Of a stretch of 33,570 bases of DNA, positions 7,688 through 16,814 are shown piece by piece. This stretch comes from Acidimicrobiales bacterium (lineage in GTDB: Bacteria > Actinomycetota > Acidimicrobiia > Acidimicrobiales > VFJN01): contig DATHJB010000186.1 in the NCBI GenBank assembly GCA_035316325.1, positions 1-33,570 on the forward strand, given 5' to 3'. A program made the position numbers and the translations under genes. The first letter of the stretch is position 1, and each line of letters opens with the position of its first letter. The notes under the pieces are model-generated. The model saw nothing but the letters and a program-made list of their open reading frames with translations, was not told the DNA's origin and searched no databases.

Positions 7688-9412
7688 GTGCGGCGGTTCG
7701 ACGTTGTGGTGAAGGACGGGCTGATCTTCGACGGCGCCCGCACCCCGCGGTACCGGGCCGACATCGGCATCGTCGACGGCCGCATCGCCGAGATCGGCCG
7801 TCTGTCCACGGGCGATGCCGCCGAGGTGCTCGACGCCCGCGGCGCCCACGTCGCCCCCGGCTTCGTCGACCTCCACACCCACTACGACTCACAGGTCTTC
7901 TGGGACCCGCACTGCTCGATCTCCGGCTGGCACGGCGTCACGTCGGTGGCCGTCGGGAACTGCGGCTTCGGCTTCGCCCCCGTCGCCCCCGAGGGCCGGG
8001 AGCGGGCGATGATGTCGATGGTCCGCACCGAGGCCGTGCCCCTGGCGGCGATGGCCGAGGGCCTGCCCTGGGACTGGGTGAGCTTCCCCGAGTACCTCGA
8101 CAGCCTGCGCCGCACCCCCAAGGCCGTGAACGTGGCCGCCTTCGTGCCGCTCAACCCGCTGCTGGTGTGGACGCTGGGCCTGGAGCGGGCCAAGGCCGGC
8201 GACAAGCCCACCGAGGCCGAGACCGCCGAGATGGTGCGGATGGTCGACGAGGCCATGGAGGCCGGCGCCTGCGGCTTCTCGTTGCAGCGCAAGGGCCTGC
8301 AGGGCGGCCAGCGCGACTACGACGGCACGCCCATGCCCACCGACGTGATGCACGTCGAGACGCTGATGGCCTTCGGTGAGGTGCTCGCCCGCCGCAACGC
8401 CGGCTTCGTCGAGTACAGCGCCAAGATCTCCGACGCCCACATCCTGGAGCAGCTGGCCGAGGTCAGCGGGCGCCCGATCCTCTGGAACTCGGTGCTCACC
8501 ACCGACCGCGAGCCCAACCGGCACCGCGAGGCGCTCGTCTGGCTGCGCAGCTGCCACGACCGCGGCCTCCGCATCGTCGGCCAGGGCCTGATCAGCGCCG
8601 CCGGCCTGGTGTTCTCGGTGGCCGACGAGTTCGGCTCCGGCACCTGGGACCGGGTGCCGGCCTGGCAGGACGCCACGTCGGGCCCGCTGGAGGAGAAGCT
8701 CCGCAAGCTCTCCGACCCCGACGTGCGCCGCAAGATGAAGGAGCTCATCCCCGAGTCGGAGGCCTTGCCCCCGATGCCCGAGTGGGTGGTGTACCGGGGC
8801 AAGTCGGAGGCGACCGCCCGCTTCGACGAGCTGAAGCTGAAGGACGTCGCCGCCGCGGTCGGCAAGGACCTGGTCGACACCTTCTGCGACATCGTCGTGC
8901 AGGACGGGCTGCGCACCGAGTTCTACGTCGAGGGGCTCAACACCAACCGGTCGCTCCTCAAGGAGCTGATCGACGAGCCGACCGTGCTGCCCGGCATCTC
9001 CGACGGCGGCGCCCACACCAAGTACTCGACGCTCGGCCGGTTCACGACCGAGTTCCTCGTGGACTTCGTCCGCGACTACGCCTGGGTGTCCCTCGAGGAC
9101 GCCCACTGGCGCCTCAGCGCCTATCCAGCAATGTGTGCCGGGTTCACAGGCCGTGGCGTGATCGCCGAGGGAATGGCCGCGGACCTGGTCGTCTACGACT
9201 ACGACCGGCTGGAGATCCTGCCGGACGAGGTCGTGCACGACTACCCGGGAGGCGAGTGGCGGCGGGTGCAACGCGCCCGCGGCTACCGGTACGTCGTGGT
9301 GAACGGCCAGGTCACGATCGAGGACGACGCGCCGGCGGCAGCCCGCTCGGGCCGGCTCCTCGACGGTCGACGCCCCTCGACGCCCGCGGCGGCCACGACA
9401 GCCCCGGCCTGA
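7688..9412 (+). CDS. N-acyl-D-amino-acid deacylase-like amidohydrolase (amidohydrolase family 3)
   Basis: This 574-residue cytosolic metallo-amidohydrolase resembles D-aminoacylases and D-hydantoinase relatives. The small beta-sandwich at the N-terminus (DVVVKDGLIFDG, residues 5-16) is followed by APGFVDLHTHYDSQ, giving His63-x-His65 and Asp67 as metal or barrel residues. The stretch SVAVGNCGFGFAP follows, then SDGGAHTKYSTLG near residue 440, containing the conserved catalytic Asp-Gly-Gly-Ala-His. The C-terminus returns to the sandwich (GMAADLVVYD). The GTG start has AGGGGGG six bases upstream. It is the first gene of the operon that continues into a binding protein and ABC importer, so it likely hydrolyses an imported N-acyl amide. 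The exact substrate is unknown; dihydropyrimidinase-type activity is less likely. Confidence 0.9.
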   Translation: MRRFDVVVKDGLIFDGARTPRYRADIGIVDGRIAEIGRLSTGDAAEVLDARGAHVAPGFVDLHTHYDSQVFWDPHCSISGWHGVTSVAVGNCGFGFAPVAPEGRERAMMSMVRTEAVPLAAMAEGLPWDWVSFPEYLDSLRRTPKAVNVAAFVPLNPLLVWTLGLERAKAGDKPTEAETAEMVRMVDEAMEAGACGFSLQRKGLQGGQRDYDGTPMPTDVMHVETLMAFGEVLARRNAGFVEYSAKISDAHILEQLAEVSGRPILWNSVLTTDREPNRHREALVWLRSCHDRGLRIVGQGLISAAGLVFSVADEFGSGTWDRVPAWQDATSGPLEEKLRKLSDPDVRRKMKELIPESEALPPMPEWVVYRGKSEATARFDELKLKDVAAAVGKDLVDTFCDIVVQDGLRTEFYVEGLNTNRSLLKELIDEPTVLPGISDGGAHTKYSTLGRFTTEFLVDFVRDYAWVSLEDAHWRLSAYPAMCAGFTGRGVIAEGMAADLVVYDYDRLEILPDEVVHDYPGGEWRRVQRARGYRYVVVNGQVTIEDDAPAAARSGRLLDGRRPSTPAAATTAPA

Positions 9413-9433
9413 ACCAACTCGGAGGGATCCATC

Positions 9434-11098
9434 ATGCGACACGGTCGTAGTCCGGCGCGCCGCCTTCTCGGCGTCGCGCTGGTCGCGTGCACGTTGTCCG
9501 CCGCCTGCGGCGACGACGGCACGTCGTCGTCCGGCGGGGACGGCAACGGAGGCGACGACGGGGACAGCAGCGCCGCCGCGGTCGACCTGCCCGGCAAGAG
9601 CGGGCTGGTCGGCATCACCGACGACGGCGGCGAGCCCACGGAGGGCGGCACGCTCGACATGGCCGTGTGGTTCCAGGCGTCGTCGCTCGACCCGGCCGAC
9701 GGCAACATCTCGGGCGTCGCCAACGGCACCGCCCTGGTCGCCCTGTACGACGTGCTCATGCGCTGGGACGCCGAGACCGACACCTTCGAGCCCCAGCTGG
9801 CCGAGTCGCTGGAGAGCAACGACGACAGCACCGAGTGGACCCTGAAGCTGCGGCCCGACGTGACCTTCAGCGACGGCACGCCGCTCGATTCGGAAGCCGT
9901 CGTCTACAGCATCAACCGGGCCAACGAGCGCCAGTCGCCCGCCGCGGTGGGCCTGATCGCCCGCATCGAGTCGATGGAGACGCCCGACGACCTCACGGTG
10001 GTCTTCACCACCCGCGAGCCGTGGGTGCGGTTCCCGTTCGTGCTCACCAACTCGCTCGGGCTGGTGGTGTCCCCGACGGCCGCCGAGGCCGCGGGCGACG
10101 ACTTCGCCACCAACCCCGTCGGCGCCGGGCCCTTCACGCTGGAGCGGTTCAGTGACGGCGAGGAGCTGGTGCTGACGGCCCGCGACGACTACTGGGGCGG
10201 CAGGCCGCCGCTCGACGAGGTGCGCTTCGTGCCCGTGCTCAGCGGCGACGCCGACCGGCTGGCCGGCATGACGTCGGGCGACTTCGACGCCGGCTTCATC
10301 CGCAACGCCGGCGTGATCGGCGACGCCCTCGACGAGGGCTACGGCGGCTACGTCGAGGTGCAGAACTTCGGCGAGCTGCTGCTGATGAACTCCCGGGACG
10401 GACGACCGACCGCCGACCCCCGGGTGCGCGAGGCGGTCGCTCTGGCCGTCGACACCGACGACCTCAACGAGCGGGTGAACGACGGCCTGGGCATCTGGAG
10501 CAAGGCGATGTTCCCCTCGTCGTCGATCTGGGACACGTCGTCGCTGGCGGTCGACGGGGCCGCGAGCACCGCCGAGGCCACCGAGCTGCTGGACGCGGCC
10601 AAGGCCGACGGCTACGACGGCGCCATCAGCATCCTCTGCGACGCCGCTGCCGACCGGCAGGTCGCCTCGATCACGCTGGAGGCCCAGCTCGAGGCCGTGG
10701 GCTTCGACGTGACCATCGACGAGAAGGCGTCGATCGGCGACGTCGTCCCGCTGGTGCAGACCGACCACGCCTACGACCTGGCGTGCTGGGGCAACAACAC
10801 CGTCGACGCGGCGCCGCTGCAGGAGCTCGACGTCTTCTTCAACGGCCCCTCCGGCTACGCCGAGAACTACGGCGACCGGGATGCCGTGCAGGCGGAGCTC
10901 GACGGCCTGGAGGTCGCCACCGACGCCGACGCCGAGAAGGCGGCCATCGACGCCATCCAGGAGATCTGGACGGAGTCGATGCCGGCGCTGCCGCTCGCCG
11001 CGGTCCGCGAGCTCGTCGCCTGGACCGACGACGTCCACGGCATCGTGCCCACCTCGGCGACGATGGTGATCCTCTCCGACGCCTGGTTGGCGGAGTAA
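9434..11098 (+). CDS. ABC transporter substrate-binding lipoprotein, family 5 (dedicated receptor)
   Basis: This 554-residue lipoprotein has Arg/His at the N-terminus, a hydrophobic core and a lipobox SAAC ending at Cys25. An Asp/Gly/Ser-rich tether follows. SBP_bac_5 features include SSLDPADG, PQLAESLESN, TFSDGTPLDSEAV and NPVGAGPFTLERF, in the same order as in the lipoprotein at 1688, so the two are paralogues. GGAGGGA (9421-9427) lies six bases before the ATG. The permease genes start 10 bp after its stop, so this is the cognate receptor of the importer. Family 5 proteins bind peptides, nickel, glycosides and many other solutes, so the ligand cannot be called. Confidence 0.94.
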   Translation: MRHGRSPARRLLGVALVACTLSAACGDDGTSSSGGDGNGGDDGDSSAAAVDLPGKSGLVGITDDGGEPTEGGTLDMAVWFQASSLDPADGNISGVANGTALVALYDVLMRWDAETDTFEPQLAESLESNDDSTEWTLKLRPDVTFSDGTPLDSEAVVYSINRANERQSPAAVGLIARIESMETPDDLTVVFTTREPWVRFPFVLTNSLGLVVSPTAAEAAGDDFATNPVGAGPFTLERFSDGEELVLTARDDYWGGRPPLDEVRFVPVLSGDADRLAGMTSGDFDAGFIRNAGVIGDALDEGYGGYVEVQNFGELLLMNSRDGRPTADPRVREAVALAVDTDDLNERVNDGLGIWSKAMFPSSSIWDTSSLAVDGAASTAEATELLDAAKADGYDGAISILCDAAADRQVASITLEAQLEAVGFDVTIDEKASIGDVVPLVQTDHAYDLACWGNNTVDAAPLQELDVFFNGPSGYAENYGDRDAVQAELDGLEVATDADAEKAAIDAIQEIWTESMPALPLAAVRELVAWTDDVHGIVPTSATMVILSDAWLAE

Positions 11099-11107
11099 CC
11101 CCCGGCG

Positions 11108-12070
11108 GTGGGGCGTCACCCGGTGGTCCGGCGGCTGGTGGAGCTGCTCGCGGTCCTGTTGCTGTCGAGCTTCGCCACCTTCATGCTCACGTCGCTGACC
11201 CCGGGTGACCCCACCGTCGCCATCCTCGGCAAGGACCGGCCGCAGGAGCAGTACGACGAGCTCCGCCACGAGCTCGGGCTCGACCGGCCGGTCCTCGAGG
11301 GCTACGCCAACTGGCTGGGCGATGCCGTGCACGGCGACCTGGGCACCTCGCTCGGGCCCGGCCGGCCGGAGGTCGTCGACCGGGTGCTGGCCGGGCTGCC
11401 GGTGAGCCTGCAGCTGGCGGCCATGGCGCTGGCCCTGGCCCTGCTGGTGGCCGTGCCGCTGGCGCTGTGGTCGGCGGCACACCCGGCCGGGCGGGTCGAC
11501 CGGGCGGCGACGGCGGCGAGCTACGCGTCGATCTCCACCCCGCCGTTCCTCGCGGCCCTGGTGCTGGTGCTGCTGTTCGTGCAGACGTGGGAGCTGTTCC
11601 CCCGGCTGGAGTGGGTGCGGATCACGTCCGACGAGGGGATCGTGGAGAACCTGCGCCACGCCGCGCTGCCCACCGTCGCCGTGGCGATGACGATCTTCCC
11701 CGGGTTCTTCCGGGTGCTCCGCAGCGACCTGCTCGACACCCTGTCGCAGGACTTCATCGCCGCCGCCCGGGCCCGAGGCCGCTCGCCGTGGCGGGTGCTG
11801 CTGGGCGACGCGCTGCGGCCGTCGGCCTTCTCGATCATCACGCTGGTCGGTGTGCAGATGGGCCAGCTCGTGGGGGCGGCCGTGGTGGTGGAGGCGCTGT
11901 TCACGCTGCCGGGCCTGGGGACGATGATCGCCCGGGCGGCACTCAGCGGCGACGTGCCGCTGGTGCAGGGCGGGGTGCTGGTGATCGCGGTGCTCTACGT
12001 GCTGTCGAACGCGGTGGTCGACACGGCCTACGCGTGGCTCGACCCGCGGGTGCGAAGGGCGCGGGCATGA
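11108..12070 (+). CDS. ABC importer permease, DppB/OppB type
   Basis: This 320-residue inner-membrane permease has six apparent TM segments at about 13-30, 99-122, 135-158, 186-204, 240-264 and 286-308. The extracytoplasmic loop after TM1 has the family signature LTPGDP. The cytoplasmic EAA-type coupling loop, which contacts the ATPases, is FIAAARARGRSPWRVL at 217-232. It forms the heterodimeric channel with the next permease. The GTG start at 11108 is chosen because it sits 9 bp after the binding-protein stop and gives a normal-length N-terminus. The next gene overlaps its stop by 4 bp (ATGA). Confidence 0.94.
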   Translation: MGRHPVVRRLVELLAVLLLSSFATFMLTSLTPGDPTVAILGKDRPQEQYDELRHELGLDRPVLEGYANWLGDAVHGDLGTSLGPGRPEVVDRVLAGLPVSLQLAAMALALALLVAVPLALWSAAHPAGRVDRAATAASYASISTPPFLAALVLVLLFVQTWELFPRLEWVRITSDEGIVENLRHAALPTVAVAMTIFPGFFRVLRSDLLDTLSQDFIAAARARGRSPWRVLLGDALRPSAFSIITLVGVQMGQLVGAAVVVEALFTLPGLGTMIARAALSGDVPLVQGGVLVIAVLYVLSNAVVDTAYAWLDPRVRRARA

Positions 12071-13089
12071 CGGTCGCGACCCCGCTCGCGGAGGTCCCGT
12101 CGTGGGTGCGGGGCGCGGTGCCGGCCGCGGCGGGGCTGGTGGCCGTGGTCGCCGGGACGGCGGGCCTGTCCTCGGGCGGGGCGATGTGGCTGCGGGTGGT
12201 GCTGACGCTGGCCGGCGCCGGTGTCCTGTACCGCGCCTACCGGGCGCTCGCGGCGTGGGCGAAGGGGCCGGAGTGGCCGGCGGCGTACTGGGCGGCGGTC
12301 ACCTGGCTGGGGCTCATCGGGGTGGGCGCGCTGGTGGCGCCGCTGCTGCCGCTGGGCGAGGAGTCGAACGCGTCCCGCACGCTCGACGTCGTCCCGCTCC
12401 TGCGGCCCGACCTGGGCCGGACGTTCCCGCTGGGCACCAACGCCTACGGGCTCGACCTGCTCGCCCGGGTGCTGGAGGGCGCCCGCGTCTCGCTGGTGGT
12501 GTCGCTCGGGGGCGTGGCGATCGGGATCGTCGTCGGCGGCACGATCGGGCTGGTCACCGGCTACCTGCGGGGACCGGTCGACAGCGCGGTGCGGGTGGTG
12601 GCCGACACCGTGCTGGCCTTCCCGCCGCTGATCCTCCTGCTGGCGGTGGCGTCGGTGGCGCCCCGGACGTCGCTCACGTTCGTGCTGGCGTTCGGGTTCC
12701 TGCTGGTGCCCATCAACATCCGGCTGGCGCGGGGCAACACGCTGGCCGTGGTGCAGCGGGAGTTCGTGCTGTCGGCCGAGTCGCTGGGGGCGTCGCCGCG
12801 GCGGATCGTCTTCCGGGAGCTGCTGCCCAACGTGGTGCTGCCGTCGGTGTCGTACGGGCTGGTGCTGGTGCCGCTGATGATCGTGACCGAGGCGGCCCTG
12901 AGCTTCCTGGGGCTGGGCATCCCGCCGCCCCGGCCGTCGTGGGGGAACATGATCGCCGAGGGCCGGGCGGGGGCGTCGGTCGACAACCCGCACCTGGTGC
13001 TGGTCCCCGGGTGCGTGCTGATCCTCACTGTGCTGGCGCTGAACCGGGTGGCCGAGCGCCTGCGTCACGGCGGGCTGGGGGAGCGATGA
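12067..13089 (+). CDS. ABC importer permease, DppC/OppC type, with N-terminal extension
   Basis: This is a 340-residue partner permease. Residues about 17-65 form two extra hydrophobic segments before the usual first TM (about 75-96). The DppC hallmark FPLGTNAYGLDLLARVLEGA follows at 120-139. Core TM segments lie at about 142-165, 182-200, 203-219, 260-284 and 308-327. The EAA loop is FVLSAESLGASPRRIV (233-248). LSFLGLGIPPP near 278-288 is the family's conserved turn. The ATG overlaps the stop of the previous permease and its own stop overlaps the ATPase start, so the genes are tightly coupled. Confidence 0.94.
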   Translation: MTVATPLAEVPSWVRGAVPAAAGLVAVVAGTAGLSSGGAMWLRVVLTLAGAGVLYRAYRALAAWAKGPEWPAAYWAAVTWLGLIGVGALVAPLLPLGEESNASRTLDVVPLLRPDLGRTFPLGTNAYGLDLLARVLEGARVSLVVSLGGVAIGIVVGGTIGLVTGYLRGPVDSAVRVVADTVLAFPPLILLLAVASVAPRTSLTFVLAFGFLLVPINIRLARGNTLAVVQREFVLSAESLGASPRRIVFRELLPNVVLPSVSYGLVLVPLMIVTEAALSFLGLGIPPPRPSWGNMIAEGRAGASVDNPHLVLVPGCVLILTVLALNRVAERLRHGGLGER

Positions 13090-14084
13090 GCAGCCTGCTG
13101 GAGGTCACCGACCTGCGGACCACGTTCCACACGCCCCGGGGCCTGGTGCGGGCGGTCGACGGGGTGTCGCTGTCGCTGGCGGCGGGGGAGACCCTCGGGA
13201 TCGTGGGCGAGTCGGGGTCGGGCAAGTCGGTGCTGGTCAGGACGCTGATGGGCCTCATCGACGCCGAGCCGAACGCCTCGGTGTCGGGGCAGGTGGGCTT
13301 CGACGGGGTCGACCTGCGGGCGCTGCCGCCGGAGGAGCGCCGGCGGTACTGGGGCACCCGGATCGCCATGGTCTTCCAGGACCCGACCACGTCGCTGAAC
13401 CCGGTGAAGAGCATCAGGCGGCACCTGGTCGAGCACCTGCGGCTGCACCTGAGCCTGGGGCGGAAGGATGCCGTGGCGCGGGCCGCCGAGCTGCTGGGCG
13501 AGGTCGGCATCCCCGACCCCCGCCGGGTGCTCGACCGCTACCCGCACGAGCTGTCCGGCGGGCAGTGCCAGCGGGTGTGCATCGCCCTGGCGCTGGCGTG
13601 CCGGCCCCAGCTGCTGATCGCCGACGAGCCGACCACCGCGCTCGACGTGACCGTGCAGCAGCAGATCCTCGAGCTGCTCGACGCCGTCACGTCCGACACC
13701 GGGATGGCCACGCTGTTCATCACCCACGACCTGGCGCTGGTCAACCGGCACTGCGAGCGGGTAGTGGTCATGTACGGCGGGCGGGTGGCCGAGGCGTCGG
13801 ACGTGCGGACCCTGCACCGGCGCAGCCGGCACCCGTACACCCGGGCGCTGCTGCGCTCCGCCCCCCGGCTGGAGTCGGCGCCCCACACCCGCCTGCAGGC
13901 GATCGCCGGGCGGCCGCCGGACCTCACCTCGGTGGGCGAGGCCTGCGCCTTCGCCCCCCGCTGCGCCCACGCCACCGACTCGTGTGCGGCCGCCCCGCCG
14001 CTGGTCGACGTCGGTCCGGCGGAGGCGCCCCACCTGGTGGCGTGCCACCACCCGGTGCTCGACGCCGACGGGGTACCGGCGTGA
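13086..14084 (+). CDS. ABC importer ATPase, DppD/OppD type
   Basis: This 332-residue cytosolic ATPase energises the importer. Walker A is GESGSGKS at 41-48, the Q-loop FQD at 97-99, the ABC signature LSGGQ at 156-160 and Walker B LLIADE at 176-181. A switch His (ITHD) follows. The signature continues as SGGQCQR, with Cys where Arg or Met-Arg is often found. The C-terminal oligopeptide-transporter extension has cysteines (CAFAPRC, then DSC and ACHH). In this family these can ligate an Fe-S cluster; that is known for some members and inferred here. The ATG overlaps the upstream stop, and the downstream GTG overlaps its TGA. Confidence 0.95.
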   Translation: MSSLLEVTDLRTTFHTPRGLVRAVDGVSLSLAAGETLGIVGESGSGKSVLVRTLMGLIDAEPNASVSGQVGFDGVDLRALPPEERRRYWGTRIAMVFQDPTTSLNPVKSIRRHLVEHLRLHLSLGRKDAVARAAELLGEVGIPDPRRVLDRYPHELSGGQCQRVCIALALACRPQLLIADEPTTALDVTVQQQILELLDAVTSDTGMATLFITHDLALVNRHCERVVVMYGGRVAEASDVRTLHRRSRHPYTRALLRSAPRLESAPHTRLQAIAGRPPDLTSVGEACAFAPRCAHATDSCAAAPPLVDVGPAEAPHLVACHHPVLDADGVPA

Positions 14085-15097
14085 CCGCGCCCCTGCGCGA
14101 CGCCGAGCCCCTGCTGGTGGCGGAGGGGATCGTGGTGGAGCACGGCGACGGCCGGCGCGGGCCGGTGGTGCAGGCCGTGTCGGGCGTGAGCCTCGACCTG
14201 ACGGCCGGCGAGACGCTGGGCATCGTCGGCGAGTCCGGCTGCGGCAAGTCGTCGCTGGGCCGGGCGCTGCTGCAGCTGCCCCGCCCGACCGCCGGCAGCG
14301 TCCGTCTGGAGGGCGTCGAGCTGACGCAGCTCGACCGCCGGAGCCTCCGGGCCGTCCGCTCCCGGCTGCAGATGATCTTCCAGGACCCGCTGTCGTCGCT
14401 GAACCCCCGGCGACGCGCCCACGAGCTGGTCAGCGAGCCGATCGCCATCGCCGCGGGCCGGGTGCGTCCCACCGACCGCGACCGGGTGCGCGTCACGTTC
14501 GAGGCCGTGGGCCTCGACCCCGACCAGGTGTGGGACCGCCACCCGTCCGAGCTGTCGGGCGGCCAGTGCCAGCGCCTCTGCATCGCCCGCGCCCTGGTCG
14601 CCGGCCCGGCGGTGCTGGTGTGCGACGAGCCGGTCTCCGCGCTCGACGTGTCGGTCCAGGCTCAGATCCTCAACCTGCTGGAGGACGTGAAGGCCGCCAA
14701 CGGCCTCAGCATGCTGTTCGTGGCGCACGACCTGGCCGTGGTCAAGAACGTCAGCGACCGTGTGATGGTGATGTACCTGGGCAAGGTGTGCGAGGTCGCC
14801 CCGGCGGAGGACCTGTTCCGCCGCCCGCTGCACCCCTACACCGACGTGCTCATCGCCTCCATCCCCGACCCCGATCCGGACGCCCCCGGCCGCTCGCTCG
14901 GCGTGCGGGGCGAGCCGCCGTCGCCGGTCGACCCGCCGTCGGGGTGCCGGTTCCGCACCCGCTGCCCCCGGGCCGACGAGCGCTGCGCCGCCGAGGTGCC
15001 CGAGCTGGTCGAGCGAGAACCGGACCACTGGGTCGCCTGCCACCATCCGAGCGACGTGAGCGTCGCCGTCGCCACTGCTTCGAGGAACGGACGATGA
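14081..15097 (+). CDS. ABC importer ATPase, DppF/OppF type
   Basis: This 338-residue second ATPase pairs with the preceding one. Walker A GESGCGKS is at 50-57. FQDPLSSLNP is the Q-loop region, LSGGQCQR the signature and VLVCDEPVSALDVSVQAQ the Walker B/D-loop segment, with AHDLAVV as the H-loop. The C-terminal oligopeptide extension again carries a Cys set (GCRFRTRCPRA, ERC, ACHH). The GTG start at 14081 overlaps the previous TGA; an earlier in-frame start would run into the coding region upstream. Its stop overlaps the dehydrogenase ATG. With genes 9434-15097 it completes a five-component importer. Confidence 0.95.
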   Translation: MTAPLRDAEPLLVAEGIVVEHGDGRRGPVVQAVSGVSLDLTAGETLGIVGESGCGKSSLGRALLQLPRPTAGSVRLEGVELTQLDRRSLRAVRSRLQMIFQDPLSSLNPRRRAHELVSEPIAIAAGRVRPTDRDRVRVTFEAVGLDPDQVWDRHPSELSGGQCQRLCIARALVAGPAVLVCDEPVSALDVSVQAQILNLLEDVKAANGLSMLFVAHDLAVVKNVSDRVMVMYLGKVCEVAPAEDLFRRPLHPYTDVLIASIPDPDPDAPGRSLGVRGEPPSPVDPPSGCRFRTRCPRADERCAAEVPELVEREPDHWVACHHPSDVSVAVATASRNGR

Positions 15098-16146
15098 CCC
15101 CACTGCACGTGTACGTCACCTACCCGCCCGAGCCCGACCTCCCGGCGTTGCACGACCGGCTGGGTGACCTTGCCGGCGCCGTGGAGCTGCGGGCCGGGTC
15201 GGGCTACCTCGACCCCGACGCCGTGCGGACGCGCAAGCGGGGCGGCACGTTCGTCGGCGGCGACGGGTCCGGCGAGCCTCCGCTCAGCGACGAGGACGTC
15301 GCCGCGTACGCCTGGGCCGACGTGATCGTCGCCCTCGACGTCCCCTGGCGCCTGGCGGAGCTGACGCCGCGGCTGCGGTGGATCCAGACGATCGGCGCCG
15401 GCGTCGGCCAGTACCGGGAGGAGCAGCTGGCCGAGCGGGGGGTGGTGCTCTCGATGGCGGCGGGGGTGGGCGCGCCACCGATCGCCGAGTTCGTGATCGG
15501 GCGGCTGCTGGAGCACTACAAGCGCTTCCGGGAGCTGGCGGCGCTGCAGCGGGAGCACCGCTGGGCGTACACGCCCGGGGGGAACCTGGGCGGCCGGACG
15601 ATGGTGATCGTGGGCCTCGGGGCGATCGGCCGGGAGGTGGCGGTGCGGGCCCGGGCCTTCGGGGTGCGGACGGTCGGCGTCCGGCGGTCGTACGAGCCGG
15701 GGATGACGTCGCCGCTGGTCGACGAGCTGTGCGGGCCCGACGGGCTCGACGACGTGCTGCCGACCGCCGACATCGTGGTGCTGTCGGCGCCCGAGACGGC
15801 CGAGACCCGGGGCCTGTTCGACGCCGCCCGGTTCGCCCGGATGAAGCCGGGCGCGGTGCTGTGCAACGTCGCCCGCGGGTCGCTGGTGGACCAGGCGGCG
15901 CTGCTCGAGGCCCTGGCGAGCGGGCAGCTGGCGGCGGCGCTGCTCGACGTGGTGGAGCCCGAGCCGCTGCCGCCCGACGACCCGCTGTGGGACGCGGCGG
16001 GCGTCGTCCTGTCACCCCACACGTCGACGTCGACCGAGGGCTACAACGACCGCCTGTTCGACCTGGTCGCCGCCAACATCCGCCGGTACCTCCGGGACGA
16101 ACCGCTGGCCAACCTCGTCGACCTGACCGGGGTGGGCGTCCGGTGA
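15094..16146 (+). CDS. D-isomer-specific 2-hydroxyacid dehydrogenase
   Basis: This 350-residue NAD(P)H-dependent enzyme interconverts D-2-hydroxy acids and 2-oxo acids. The substrate-binding lobe covers residues 1-125 and the end. The nucleotide lobe starts near 168 with GLGAIG (174-179). The catalytic residues of the family are present: Arg261 (NVARGSLVDQAAL), Glu290 (EPEPLP) and His309 (SPHTS). The second-strand region after the Rossmann motif is VGVRRS, with basic residues that could favour NADPH. It is translationally coupled on both sides by 4-bp overlaps, which places it in the import and deacylation pathway, perhaps handling the acid moiety released by the amidohydrolase. Confidence 0.92.
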   Translation: MTPLHVYVTYPPEPDLPALHDRLGDLAGAVELRAGSGYLDPDAVRTRKRGGTFVGGDGSGEPPLSDEDVAAYAWADVIVALDVPWRLAELTPRLRWIQTIGAGVGQYREEQLAERGVVLSMAAGVGAPPIAEFVIGRLLEHYKRFRELAALQREHRWAYTPGGNLGGRTMVIVGLGAIGREVAVRARAFGVRTVGVRRSYEPGMTSPLVDELCGPDGLDDVLPTADIVVLSAPETAETRGLFDAARFARMKPGAVLCNVARGSLVDQAALLEALASGQLAAALLDVVEPEPLPPDDPLWDAAGVVLSPHTSTSTEGYNDRLFDLVAANIRRYLRDEPLANLVDLTGVGVR

Positions 16147-16814
16147 GCCCGTCGCAGCCGGTGATCGTGGTGGTCGGCGCCCAGACGCACCTCGGCGGCC
16201 GGGTCGCCGGGTGCCTGGCGGCCCGTGGCGCCGCGGTCGTCGCGGTGTCCGGGGTCGAGGCGGGGCCGGGCCCGCTGGTGACGGCCATCGTGGAGGGTGC
16301 CGCCGGCCGTCGGGTCGCGGCGGTCGTCCACGCCGAGGTCGACGAGGCCCTGTGCGCGCCCCGGCCCCTGGTGGAGACCACGGCCGAAGACTGGCGCGAG
16401 CGCTGCGCCCGGCCGGTCGCCTCGGCGCTGTGGACCGCCAACGCCGCCTACACCGTGCTGACCGGCGAGGGGCGGGGCGGCACGGTCGGGTTCGTGTGCC
16501 CGTCGGTGGGGCTGACCGGGGCCACCGGCCACGTCGCCCTGGCGTCGGCGGCCGAGTCCGTGCGCCTGCTGGCCAAGTCGGCGGCCCGACGCTGGGGTCG
16601 TCACCGCATCACCGTGAACGCCTTCGCCCCGCCGCTCGCCGCCTGCCTGCCGGGCCCGGCGACGCAGACCGCCGAGGTGAACGCCACGGCCTTCCCCGAC
16701 GTCGACGCCGCCGACGAGATCGCCGCGCTCGTCACGACGCTCGCCGCCCCCGACGCCCCCCACCTCACCGGCGCCACCCTGGGAACCGACGGCGGGGAGC
16801 TGATGCTCCCGTGA
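16143..16814 (+). CDS. Degenerate SDR-fold protein lacking the catalytic Tyr/Lys
   Basis: This 223-residue protein keeps the SDR fold but not its active site. Where TGxxxGxG is expected it has VGAQTHLG (residues 11-18), missing two of the three glycines. The NNAG element is replaced by HAEV (63-66). Aligning the conserved KSAA and RITVNAFAPP stretches puts Leu133 and Ala137 at the positions of the catalytic Tyr and Lys. The reading frame is intact and coupled by 4-bp overlaps to the dehydrogenase before it and the intact SDR after it, so it is not a decaying pseudogene. A structural or regulatory partner of the next SDR is the best guess, by analogy with the inactive subunit BbsC in the BbsCD dehydrogenase. 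Confidence 0.85.
   Translation: MSPSQPVIVVVGAQTHLGGRVAGCLAARGAAVVAVSGVEAGPGPLVTAIVEGAAGRRVAAVVHAEVDEALCAPRPLVETTAEDWRERCARPVASALWTANAAYTVLTGEGRGGTVGFVCPSVGLTGATGHVALASAAESVRLLAKSAARRWGRHRITVNAFAPPLAACLPGPATQTAEVNATAFPDVDAADEIAALVTTLAAPDAPHLTGATLGTDGGELMLP

Noticed and set aside
7889..11659. A 1256-codon minus-strand open frame across the amidohydrolase and binding protein
   Set aside because: It is low-complexity His/Arg/Gly-rich translation antiparallel to two genes with strong family motifs, with no start context.
16143..16814. Calling the degenerate SDR a pseudogene
   Set aside because: The frame is intact, starts and stops are coupled on both sides and the fold-defining motifs (KSAA, RITVNAFAPP) remain. 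Loss is confined to active-site residues.
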